Assembly (NCBI GenBank): GCA_037447605.1
Contig: CM074808.1
Span: forward strand, 1,006,959 to 1,070,958
DNA: 64,000 bases
Direction of reading: 5' to 3'
Origin: Zygnema circumcarinatum
Lineage: Eukaryota > Streptophyta > Zygnematophyceae > Zygnematales > Zygnemataceae
In this document: positions 10,601-20,593 of the stretch, piece after piece
Numbering within the stretch: position 1 is the stretch's first letter
How the letters are laid out: the number at the start of each line of letters is the position of its first letter
Made by a program: the position numbers and the translations under genes
Notes under the pieces: model-generated
Databases searched by the model: none
The model's input: only the letters and a program-made list of their open reading frames with translations
What the model was told of the DNA's origin: nothing

Positions 10601-12550
10601 TTTCTTCTGCTATAGTCACCAAACAATTCTCACGATTTCGCTTTGTAAAATGTGTACTGGCGTTTAGACCCTGGCATAAAACGATTCAGGCAGGCGCGAA
10701 GTCATTACAGAGAACGACATGTGCCTGGGCGAGCCAAAGGCATCGAAAGCAGGGGACTTTCACTTTGAAGTTGCAGAGACATACAGGCTTGAACAATGCA
10801 TCACCTTAAAAAGCAAAGTTTGACGACACGTGAAACTTCAACTTCAAATGTGAAATGCATTAGTTTTGCAGGAAGCCAATATCCAGGCAATGTCTCCTCT
10901 TCTAACATATTTGCGATGCATCCTCTTCTTTGGAAATAACAGCCATATAAATTTAATGACCAGACATGAAGCTTGAGATTAGGGAGCAGCTGACGGAGTT
11001 CTTACCGACAGACGACGTTGGAGGCCTGACAGGATGTCCTCCAACTCCCCCTCAATGGCTGCTTGAAGACCCTCATCCCAGCCGGAGGGGCTACCACCTC
11101 TAAGTAAGCCTTCACTACCTCCATCTACGATTTCGTTCTCATCTGTGTATCCACTGTCCTTCTCAAGGTTGCCCATTTCCTCATTGACAGTATCTGCACA
11201 AATTTCAAAATTTCCAATCAATATCCACATCTTCATTAAGAAGAACTTGCAATGTTGTAACCAATGCTGCAGAAGTGTGAGAACTCAGTGGTATTTTTCT
11301 GCTCATCCTCTACCAATGGTGACGCTATTTCCAACATGCCCATCAAACACTTAGTCTACGGCAGCAGTCAGTTTTTCGGCCAGCTTTGTGCCATCACCTG
11401 AATATGCTTCGATCGTCTCACCGACATCGTTAAGTGCATTCACATCAACGAGTCCTGCTTCCGTTCTGCACTTCTCTTCCGATCCGGCCTGGTGTGCGTC
11501 TCCTTCAGCTTCCGTAGTAGTCTTTCCAACCCGGGCATTGAGTTCCAAACAATCTTGTGACTTATCAACAGGTGACGTGTTTCCGGCTCCATCAATTACC
11601 AAATGGTTCTCCAGACGTGCCCGTAAATTGACTGGTGCTACGGATTTAACCGTTTCTCCCTGCGAACCGAGATTGCATTCCAGCAATATCAGGGAGGGTA
11701 CGACGAAAAAAATGTTGAAAATGACTCAAGAAATACAACAAATGCGGTTGGATGAGCATCTGTGCATGATTTGCAGATTTCCGCAGCAGAAGCCTTTCAG
11801 AATTTTCACATGAAGACTCACTCATTAACATCTTAACCTTACTCATTCCTGCAGACCAGTTTTCAGAAGGCCCCCAAAATTTGGAAGCAAGAAAAAAAAA
11901 AGAAAATGAAAGGAGACAGCATCTCGCTAGTTCCTTCCTGAAGATGCTTGAGAATCGAAGACAACATTCTAAACCAGTATAGATATTTGACGTTCTTCTC
12001 TTTCGCGATACAGTAATCTCTCTGAATTTTTTTTGGAAACGCTTCGAGTCAACTTGTTTCGAATTCTCATGGTGAACGTCCGAAATTCTCAAAGTTTTAC
12101 TTCATATGCAAAAGCCTAACGGCATACAGCTTCATTTACCACCCCTTATCCTACCATAGAGCTTGCTGTGTTCACTGCTACGTTTTTAAGAATTCTAACA
12201 TACAGGAAGCAAAAGCGGTTTCCATACCTGCAACGAAATCTGCGGCAAACGCGCGTGAGCCGCTGCATCAGAACACGACGAGGCTTCGTAAGTGAACATC
12301 CAGTCGCTTCCTTGACAACTTTCGCAGCTAACCCTACAGGAAGAATCCAAGGACGTCAAAATGGTTTCATCATGATCATATATTCACCACTGCAGGAATC
12401 AAAAAAAGTACCTTCAGCAAGCGCAGGCTTCATATGACCCGCCAAAAGCCGCGCACAGGCGTCGGTGAAGGACGCTTTCATCCTCGTCCATCGCAGCGAA
12501 AAGAGTCCTGTCGCTACAGCGGATCGCACTCTCCTCCTCCCGTTTGCCAT
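7622..12550 (-). CDS. CHUP1/IPGA1-like coiled-coil protein
   Basis: Multi-exon (-) gene. The first coding exon probably starts at 12548-12550 and reads MANGRRRVRSAVATG, then KASFTDACARLLAGHMKPAL. It splices near 12412 to an exon at about 12232-12352. Acidic exons follow at about 11351-11675 and 11010-11190. A large exon (about 9650-10620) encodes some 320 residues of heptad-rich coiled coil (for example RLQGKNGELEGKLETGEAQV). The next exon (about 9170-9455) contains EAEELAYFRWMRKTLMQEL, which matches the 'EVEELVYLRWVNACLRYEL' pattern that follows the coiled coil in CHUP1-family proteins. That family links plastids to actin or affects microtubules in plants. A Ser-rich exon (about 8475-8870) and a last exon (7622 to about 7880, stop 7622-7624) are less certain. 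I could not identify the conserved CHUP1 C-terminal domain, so this may be a divergent or IPGA1-like member. Exon edges are approximate. Confidence 0.5.
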
Positions 12551-12559
12551 CGCGTCTCC

Positions 12560-12765
12560 TCGCCTTCCTCCCCTCCTCTCCTCCTCCTCCTCCTCTTCCT
12601 CCCTCCTCCACCTTGATCCTGCTCGTGCTCGTGGTCCTGCTCGTGCTCCTCCTCCTCCTCCTGCTCCTGCTCCTGCTCCTGCTGGTCCTCCTCCTGCTCC
12701 TGCTGGTCCTCCTCCTCCTCCTCGTGCTCCGCCCTGCTCTTGCTCCCGCAGCACCTTCAGGACTG
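12560..12765. repeat. Low-complexity (CTCCTG/CTCCTC)n tract
   Basis: A long run of CTC, CTG and CGT triplets in the 5' region of the CHUP1-like gene. It gives artificial open frames on several strands (poly-Pro, poly-Leu, poly-Arg/Ser). I treat it as purine-rich 5' leader or promoter sequence of the (-) gene, not as coding. Confidence 0.7.
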
Positions 12766-14141
12766 CGCGCCCACGAGCAGAAAAGCGCACATTCAAAACT
12801 AAGCCGGCGCCAAGTGGCGTCCGCCAATTGGTCCTGAGGCTGTCGGGCCTGGAACGGCTACAGTACCGGGCCGTACATCCGACCGTACACAGGCTTGTCT
12901 GAACCCTCGCCCGCCTTTGCGATATTTTGCATACCGACGGGATTTTGCGGCGGACCGGCAATATCTTAAAAAATTGAAAGTTTTCGGGATCAAGAAATTT
13001 AGCTGCCCGAAGATTGGAAACACGACTTTCCATTGGTTCATAATTGCAAAAATGTACGGTAAAAAACGTTTTTTGTGCCAAAGACCGCGGGGCGAATAAA
13101 GCCAAACTGTACGAACCCACCATTTGAATTCTCGTACCGACGATACTCTGTACGGACACAAGACAGAAGACGACAAATTGTAACGTTCCATGTATCCAAA
13201 CAATGACGGAACAGCGTTGTGGTCAACCTCTGACCGCTTTGCGCCTATCCGGGAGCACCTTTTCCATGCTGCTGACGTGGCCGTGTCGGTGGCCCGCCGG
13301 GCAGGGCGGGCGGGTCCTCCGACAAAAAATTCCGGAAGGTTGCCGGCGGGCTGGTCGGAGGGAGTCGTACGGACTACGTACGAAAGGCATACGGAATGTC
13401 AGTCCGGCGCTGCGATCCAGGCACCCCGGGCGACTGTGCGACAAAATGGCCACGGAACTGGCACGTGCTCAAATTCGTACCCCGCAGTTCCGTTTCTCGT
13501 CCCCATGGACAGCGTTTCTGTGCGGGTCAGATTCATAGTTTTTAGACTGAACGCGAAACTGTCAACAAGGCCATCATGAAAACGAAGGATGCTATTGGAG
13601 CAAGGAGGTCCCCCATGACATGGCATCACATGGCATCCATCACCTTATGATGAGATAAAATGAGAAATTTGACACTAGCGGCTGCTTACGCCTCCAACAG
13701 GACGTGCTTGCAAGAAGCAATCTAGTGCCAGTGCAGGTTCATTACTAAGCTAGGGGAGGACGCGCCTCGCTACAGTTCATGATGACGATGATCAGTCTCT
13801 CTATTCTCGTGTACTATACATCTAATAATTTGTACAGAACTCCCATTCCGTTAGCTTTACTGGCAGCCTTAGTCCACCAGAACAAGAGTTCTTATGCATC
13901 CTACCTGCTCCTCCCCTAACTACATCAGAGTAGAGACTTTAATGCCTTGCCTGCATGGCCACGTGCACGTGCCTCGCAGATACCTTAAAAAGCTATTATA
14001 TCCTCACTACTACTTCAGATTCAACTTCATCTTTCCAACACATCCCCATTCCACCACGGTTGCTAGCAAAGTGCAACCAAGACTGGGAATCGCCTCCTTT
14101 CCCCACATATAGTTCGTCGACGAGCCCCACAGCTTTCATTA
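12766..14141. promoter_or_regulatory. CHUP1-like gene upstream region with GTAC palindromes and ATTGG box
   Basis: The segment contains 'ccgccaattggtcc' near 12820-12833, a cluster of CCGTAC-type sites near 12863-12892, more GTAC sites at 13130-13160, and 'cgtacggactacgtacg' at 13365-13381. Further right (13600-14141) the DNA is AT-richer and should include the 3' UTR of the bZIP gene. I found no convincing gene; open frames near 13190-13580 look like chance frames. Confidence 0.4.
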
Positions 14142-17100
14142 TCATGCCGATGCAGCGACGGCAGTACCCTCCTGAGACTTGGGCCATTCTGCAGAAGCCT
14201 CTCCTGCCATTGATGGAGGGGCCGATCCTTCTTTTGAGGGATCTGCTGCCTCTGCTTCAGCTCTCTTCTGCAGCCTTTCTGCGGAATCCCCCCCTCCCCT
14301 GCTCCAAGACTGCCCCTGTGCCCCTCCTGCTGCCCCCTTGCCCTCCTTGCCGCCCTCCTGCTTCCCTCCACTGAGCTGAACAGGGAGAGAGATTCCTGCT
14401 GCGCGTGCCTGCAACTCCAATCATCATCACACCATAAGTTCAAGTCGAGGTGATGTTCGCTGATTTCTCAACAAACTAACTTCCAATGGTAATTAAACAA
14501 GAATTTCAAGTTCATGCAGGCAGTTGGAGCCCTATAACTGCTTCAGTGCACATTCTATTTAATACACACCTTTTCCTGCAGCATCGCATTCTGTGAACTG
14601 AGAAGCGAACATCTCTCTTGCAGTTGTGCAAGCTCCTGCAGGCAAACACATAACTGCAAGCTCAGCTCTCCCCAGTCCTGAAGCAGCTTCTGTCAGTAAA
14701 GCCCCCCACTAAGCCCGATAACCATTGGCAATTATGCCGTTCCTTCAACAATATGACAAGTATATTAGTAGTCAAAAGCTCACCGTTCGCAGGGCTGTAT
14801 TGTCCGTAACGAGAGTGTGCACACGTGTACTGAGATCTTCACACTCGGCCTGCTTACGGAGCCGCGATCTCCGAGCCGACTCCCTGTTGCTCTGCTTGCG
14901 GCGCTGCCTCTTCACCTCACGTTCATCCTGGTTAATAGATATGCGCGAATGACTCTCACATCATGTCAACCAGGGAACATGCTTTTGCTCGGTTGACAAC
15001 TACATTCACAATTCACAATTCACAATTCTCATCCAACACGTTCTGCTCAATACGACGCAGAACACATTGACAGAATGCTGACGCAGCTTCTCGACGAAGG
15101 CCAAAGAAGTGAGAATCTTGCTCTTCGCTCAGATCAAAAGTAATCGGAGATGGGGGGGGACTGTATACACGAAAGGAAAGAAAGAATATTTGTGGAATAC
15201 AGGCAGGAAAATCACCTGAAACGGCATCGTCGGACCATCGGTGTTGAGTCCTCCAGAGCTTTGACTCCGGGAAACATGAGGGCCAACCCACATATCGGGT
15301 GTATATGCGTATGTTGCAGCCCCACTACCAGTCGGTGGCGAAGCCATGGATGGACGCCCTCCCTCACTGCTTGTCAGTGTTTCATAGCTTCGCTTATTCC
15401 GCCGCATTCCGCCTTTTACCGGTGCCTGACCCTGAGAGAATAGTATGGGTCCAAACTCGTTAGAAAAGCTGCGAAAAACAGGCGCAAATCTTCGATCTAG
15501 ATTCACGTCAAGCTCAATGGCCATCACCAGCAAGAGTACAACCATAATTCTTTACGGGCCCTTGGTCTCCCTATTGAAAGGCAGGATGAATGTGGTTTCT
15601 TACCCCCGCACTTCCACTGGATGCATCCGTTGCACTCCCATCATGCGGAGCTGCTCCTCCTGTGAGAGGGGCTGCTGCAGGAGCTGCAGTGGTCACTGCA
15701 GGCGCACTAACATTCGCTGTTTCCGTTGCTTCCTGCAAGCCATTGCCAAGTTTTGGGTCAGCCCACCTTCTTCCCGACATGCTCAGCTGCAGCATTCTCC
15801 TGAAATAGGATACATGCAGTTGAACACATTTTGTTTTGCCTCTCATCATAAGCCGTCAGCCATACCTTGGAGGGCGCTGATGGCGTGCTGGGATAAGAGT
15901 AGGGAGACGGGGGCGGAGGATGGCCGCTCATAGTCGGAAGTTGCGTAGGATACATTGCGCCGTATGCATATGGTGAAGGGGGAGGGGCGCCATAGGCAGC
16001 CATCATGGGCTGCGATGGAGTCACCACGTCCAAAGCGAAGGGTGTCAGCTTTAGCTGTAGGAACGCACATAACACATGCATTTCATGCATTCCAAAAAGG
16101 TGCAACTTTTGGAAGGAGCCAACATTGTTCGCACACGTATAGCAATGCAACTATCAGTAGGGATGAGGGGTTAAGCAGCATATAGCATATAGCATATAGC
16201 ATATAGCATATAGCATATAGCATATAGCATATAGCATATAGCCCACCTGTGGCCCCCACATGTGTGGATGATAAGGTGTCGGCATTGGTGATCCATAGTA
16301 ACTTCCAGGGTGTGCATGACCTGGCGGAGCGGACTTATAGTACGCCTGCCCAACACATGTATGAACACATACTCGCCTTAAGTCCAAGTCAAGGCACTGG
16401 TGACAAGCACACGCGTGGACGTTTCTAATTTGGGAAAAGGACAAGAATCCAGAAAGCAGAACTAGTCCCTCAGTACAATTGCAAGCCTACTACATACAAG
16501 CCGTAGCATCGTTGACTATGAAAATGCTCTCACAATGCGCAACAATCGGCTTTCCGATGGGTGGACAGGGCTAGTAGCAATAAAGGAGCATAATATTCGT
16601 GCAAGCAACACCACTTAAGTACCATCGCGACCTTCGGACAGCATGCATTTGGATTCCAGCTGAACAGCATGTATACTGAACCCCAGGTTACATGTCAACA
16701 GCCGTAACAAGGCCCATGATCCAGTCTCCCCACTTACTCTTGATAACTCCGACTTATAGTAGGGACTCATACCGCTATCTAAGAAAAGATAAACCACCCT
16801 TCAACACTCTCCTCCAAATCCCGCCTACCACAGGTTCCCTCGATATACGCTGCAGTCCATGTTATACAGATCACAGCTTCAACTCTGGATGTCAAAACAA
16901 TACTGACAGTTCGACAGTTCCAAGGAAAAACAACAGACTAAGGTACAATGCAAAATACTTCCCTGGAACATGTAGTGAATCCAGAACTCCGCCAACTATA
17001 AGGTGGTTGCCCTCAAAGTGCTGAAATGGAAACGGTGGTGACCAGTGCCTAACCAAACGTACTCTCTCCTCCCTTTCACTGTGTCCCAGGTACTAATAGT

Positions 17101-18189
17101 GTAGCAGTGAAATGACGCAAGTAAATTACTCAAGCAACAAGAAGCCAAAGCGTGTACAAATAAGGCCGAAAGTCAGATTAAACTAGACATAACGTGTCTA
17201 GGTCTAGGCCTAGGCCTGCACAAACGAATATGTCAAACAGTGATTCTACGAAAGGACGCAGCAAGTTAAAGCAGGGACCTTCCACAGAAACATTACAGCA
17301 GCTCTCTTTTATGAACTCCGTTACTTTTACATGTCCAAATCCTACGAGGTCAAAAGAGCAATGTCCGATAGCAGACATGCAGGTACCGCTTGAACACTTA
17401 TGAAATATCAAGCAGCAGCGACTTTTTTCACGAAACCGCCTAAGCACACTATGGCATAGAACGCGTAAATAGAGATAAATCTAGTATATACCTCCATTGC
17501 CGCCGCCCAGCCATTGTAGGGCGTTTGTCCATCCTTGTTTGAGTCTCCTGCAACCAGCAACAGTCCATATGTGTCTCTTTAAAACCACTGCTCAATGACC
17601 TGTATCCAACGCTAAAGGCTAACTACAACCCACTTACCCAGACAATGTTCAAGCGGTCCATTCCCGCAGCTAAAAGCTGACATTCACGTGCACTATGTTA
17701 ATTAGCAAACAATAGCGAGTTCCTCTCTACTGATATCGCACAGCGACAGACGTAATACCTACAGCTCGAAACACACTCCCTTCTCCTGGGAATCCATCCT
17801 GCAAATTTCCACTAACTGCTCACTAGCTACATCCACCCCACCATCACCAACAAAAACCACTACCATCCACCGTCCCGCCTTCATAACCATCCCAGCCCTC
17901 CCACCCTCCCGCCATCATCTCTCCTCATTTCCCCTCCTCTCCCCCTCCTCTTCACCTTTCCCATCCTACTCCAAAACCTAAAAGTTCACTCCCTTCACGC
18001 ACCTCCCTTCTCCCCGCTCCCCTGCGCCGGCGGCGCTCCCGTCCCTGCCGCTCCCCCTTGCCCTCCCCCCTGATGCTGTTGCTGCTGCGCCGGCGGCGGC
18101 GCCTTTCCAGCCGCCATCCCCGGCATCGCGGCCAGATGCTGCCTCGCCTGCCCAGCGACCTCCCCCGCTCCGCCTACAGCGCTGCTCAT
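14142..18189 (-). CDS. G-box-binding-factor type bZIP transcription factor with MFMR-like region
   Basis: Multi-exon (-) gene for a nuclear DNA-binding protein. Exon 1 starts [14 protein letters not shown] at 18189 and is Gln/Gly-rich. The exon at about 17492-17548 carries [14 protein letters not shown]. The exon at about 16251-16349 carries [18 protein letters not shown], and the next (about 15865-16055) carries [19 protein letters not shown]. Together these make the Pro/Tyr-rich MFMR pattern of plant GBFs. A linker exon (about 15593-15790) follows. The exon at 14786-14929 holds the bZIP basic region, [19 protein letters not shown], with the invariant N-x7-R spacing and the start of the Leu zipper. 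The exon at about 14575-14640 continues the zipper ([19 protein letters not shown]). The terminal exon ends at 14142 in an acidic, Gly-rich tail. GBFs bind CACGTG G-boxes, and several such sites lie in intergenic DNA of this window. The annotated start is the Met that best fits GBFs; an in-frame Met 60 bases upstream exists. Confidence 0.87.
16177..16242. repeat. AGCATAT heptamer tandem repeat (about 9 copies)
   Basis: About nine uninterrupted copies of AGCATAT lie in an intron of the bZIP gene, starting only a few bases from the exon's 5' splice site (donor at about 16250). Confidence 0.95.
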
Positions 18190-18797
18190 GACGCCTCTCC
18201 CCCCCCGCTCTCTCTCTCCCTTTGCCCCTCCCTCCACTCCCCACCCCACTCCCTCCTCCCCGGCTCCCCTACTCCCCTGCTCCCCTCCCTTCCTCTCCTC
18301 CCCTCCACCTCACTCCCCGCGCGATGGCGGAGGGTCGACACGCTGGCGCTCGGCCCCCCTCCGCGCCCTCCACGCCCCCCCCCGGGCGTGAGGTGGCGCC
18401 GATCTGGCGCTCCGCTGTCACCCGCGCGCGCATCCGACGGCCCCGCGCGGCCCCACGTCAGGGCGGGGCCGGTCTTGAGGCGGGGGGCGCGCGCCGACGT
18501 GGGCCGCCCGGCCCCATTTGGACGGCCGGAAACGCCGCAACCAGCGCCGGGGATAACGCCGGAACGGGGAGCACGTTCACACGGGCGACGCGGAACCGGA
18601 TCCGGCCGTGCGGAGGTGTCAGCAGGAGCCGCTGACCTGGCCGGGCGGACGGGCGCCACGTGGCGCCCCGCGGGCGCCAGGGTGGGGGGGCTGCTTCGGG
18701 AGGAGGGCCCGCGACCGCGTAGGGTAGGTCGGTGGAGCCGTGAAATTTGTAGGGGCGTGCGACGGCTCGGATTGGTCCGTGATAGGCGGTAGGAGTA
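18190..18797. promoter_or_regulatory. bZIP gene upstream region with G-box and ATTGG box
   Basis: GC-rich DNA upstream of the GBF start codon. It contains 'gccacgtggcgcc' near 18655-18667, a perfect G-box, so autoregulation is conceivable. It also holds 'cggattggtccgtgat' near 18768-18783 and many CGG/CCG-rich words. Frames here are open on several strands because of composition only. The transposon begins at its left end. Confidence 0.4.
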
Positions 18798-19031
18798 CAG
18801 TAGACCCCCCCCAAATTTTTCGCCATGGTTTCGGCAAATATTGGGCGAAAATATTGGGTAGCGAAAATATAATAAGGGTGTCCGTGTTAACAATAGACGG
18901 GCGGTATTATGTTAGAGTTGCTGTTTGTTCGTACGTAGCGTATCGTATCGTATCGTATCGAATCCAAGAATAAGAGGAGAGGAGCGAGCGCCTCTTACGG
19001 CAACACGTGCGGGAAGTGTCGGTGAGCCCGT

Positions 19032-19152
19032 AACGGCTAGTACAGCCAGTACGGCTAGTAAGGCTAGTACAGTACGACTAATACGGCTAGTACGGCTAGT
19101 AAGGTTAGAACAGTACGGTTAATACGACCAGTACGGCTAGTACGGCTAACAC
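19032..19152. repeat. TACGGCTAG-type minisatellite
   Basis: About twelve degenerate copies of a 9-10 base unit, tacggctag(t/a), with variants such as tacagccag and tacgactaa. It lies inside the transposon, in the segment that separates the outer left terminal repeat from the long inner arm. It is flanked on both sides by similar 'gggcgaaaatattgggt' blocks (about 18841 and 19190). Confidence 0.85.
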
Positions 19153-19205
19153 AGACTTACCGTACAAAAAAGTGGTTTTGGCAAAATCAGGGCGAAAATA
19201 TTGGG

Positions 19206-19390
19206 TTGCGAAAATAAGAGGGGCGAAAATATTGGGGTAACTCTACTGCACCCCCGCGTTTTGTCTTTCGCACCCCCGTTTTGAAAATTTTGCCTGCCCG
19301 TTTTGGTTGCCCCCCAGTTTTGAATATTTTGGGAAAAAATCTTTTTCCCGCCCCTTTCGTCCCCTCCGCTGCCCCCCCTCGAACCATTGC
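19206..19390. repeat. Inner inverted-repeat arm of the transposon (left)
   Basis: The sequence from 'ggggtaactctactgca' to 'cgctgcccccc' is repeated in inverted orientation at about 19965-20125 with only scattered mismatches. The right copy is contiguous with the outer CAGTAG tip, while this left copy is not, which shows where the insertion took place. Confidence 0.85.
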
Positions 19391-19439
19391 GGTTGCAAAA
19401 CCTTCACCCGGTTATGAAGGAACGAGGTCGACCTTCTGG

Positions 19440-19549
19440 CGCGCGCAATTTGGCAATCAGCCGGGACAAGAGCTATTTCGAGTACGTTGAAGGGAAAAAA
19501 TGTTCCAATTGCAAGCAAGTAGGCCACAATTTAAGATCTTGCCTTAATT
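19440..19549 (+). pseudogene. CCHC zinc-knuckle fragment inside the transposon
   Basis: A short (+) frame reads SYFEYVEGKKCSNCKQVGHN and then LRSCLN before a stop. CX2CX4HX4C is a complete zinc knuckle as found in retroviral-type Gag proteins and at the C-terminus of several plant transposases, including MULE types. No upstream transposase or Gag domain is visible in frame, so this is treated as a remnant. Confidence 0.5.
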
Positions 19550-19659
19550 AGGGGTAACCTAAAAACAGAGAGTAACAGTTGCCCAACATTGGTGACCTTT
19601 GCAATTGTGTTTAAGGTTGCGTTTTTGTACTTAAGCTTAGTTTAGTTTAGTTTTTTGTT

Positions 19660-19790
19660 CCTAGTTTTTTTATTTTGTGCTTGTTTCATTTGCGACTAAT
19701 TTCTTGTGGTTCCCATGTTGACTTTGTCCATGTTTATTTGATGGCCTCACCATCTTGAGACCAATGCAAATCCCCTTTTCTTTTGTCGCA
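19660..19790 (+). mobile_element. Diverged copy of the LINE-like 3' end, nested in the transposon
   Basis: The segment 'cttgtggttcccatg' ... 'ttgtccatg' ... 'tttgatggcctcaccatctt' ... 'gaccaatgc' aligns with 6674-6740. It has the same orientation as copy 5590-6765 but is more diverged. It sits between the inverted arms of the 18798-20142 element. Confidence 0.6.
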
Positions 19791-20144
19791 CATTGTTGGA
19801 AGTCAATAGTGAAAAGGAGAAAACGAGGGAATGGAATGTCCCAAAAATAATGAAGGGATGGGGAATGAAAACAACCTAACTCGACGCCTCCCGGTACCCA
19901 CCCATAAACTTTACCGTTAAAAGGCAACCGCGGACATAAACGAACGATCATACATTTACTTTTATCGCGTTTCGCAACAGGGGGCAGCGGAGGGGACGAA
20001 AGGGGCGGGAAAAAGATTTTTTCCCGAAATATTCAAAACTGGGGGGTACCCAAAACGGGCAGGCAAATTTTTCAAAACGGGGGTGCGAAAGACAAAACGC
20101 GGGGTTGCAGTAGAGTTACCCAAATATTGGGGGGGTCTACTGTA

Positions 20145-20593
20145 GGGCGTACGAATTATGTACGGGTGTACGGTCCATAGAGGGTGTGTGGGGACTGGGA
20201 GGGAGGAGAGCGAGGGCTCGTGCCTGGGATTGGCCGAACATTGTTTGCCGTGGTTGGCTGGCCAAATGTTGGTTTGCAACTACTGGCAGGTGGTTAGCTG
20301 GGGCGCAAACCAAGGATTCAATGGCTGATCCAAGGGTCCGACCCTGAAGGGAAGGCAATCAACTAGTAATGACTCGAGTTTATGTTTTTTAATAATAATA
20401 ATAATAGTGATCAACAATGAAGGCATCAAGTCCGAGAAGGGCCATCCAAAACCGAGGGCATTGGACTATGTGCAAAACAATGTTTACCGAACACGTGGGC
20501 TGAACATTGCGGAGGGTTTGTCATGTACATTGTCCCTGGAATTGTCCAAAGCCTAAAACACAAAGCGGGAGGACGAGCCAAGGAGGGCTCATG
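20145..20593. other. Spacer right of the transposon
   Basis: Contains three GTAC motifs at 20148-20172 and an ATTGG box near 20229, which could be promoter remnants displaced by the transposon, and an (AAT)n run near 20390-20405. It should also include the 3' UTR of the (-) epimerase-like gene. No gene seen. Confidence 0.35.

Larger units (their letters stand above)
18798..20142. mobile_element. TIR DNA transposon, Tc1/mariner-pogo-like, TA target duplication
   Basis: The left end reads TA then CAGTAGACCCCCCC (TA at 18796-18797). The right end, read inward on the other strand, is CAGTAGACCCCCCC, with TA outside it at 20143-20144. CAG tips and a TA duplication fit the Tc1/mariner-pogo group. 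Inside, arms at about 19206-19390 and 19965-20125 are long near-perfect inverted repeats, so most of the left arm has been displaced inward by an insertion (about 18813-19205) that includes a minisatellite. No transposase with a DDE/D motif is visible, so the element is non-autonomous. A short (+) frame near 19440-19549 ends CSNCKQVGHNLRSC, a CCHC zinc knuckle, probably a captured or residual fragment. Confidence 0.75.

Noticed and set aside
12414-12827. (-) frame with long Arg/Ser repeats resembling an SR protein
   Set aside because: It is produced entirely by the CTC/CTG simple-sequence tract. The frame used by the conserved splice to the next exon is a different one.
13190-13579. 129-residue (+) frame
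   Set aside because: Low coding character, overlapping alternative frames of similar length, and GTAC promoter motifs inside.
16171-16444. CRISPR-like impression from regularly spaced repeats
   Set aside because: The units are contiguous heptamers without spacers, within an intron of a plant-type gene.
18186-18893. 235-residue (-) frame upstream of the bZIP gene
   Set aside because: GC-rich promoter DNA with open frames on several strands. It crosses into the transposon terminus, so it is not a gene.
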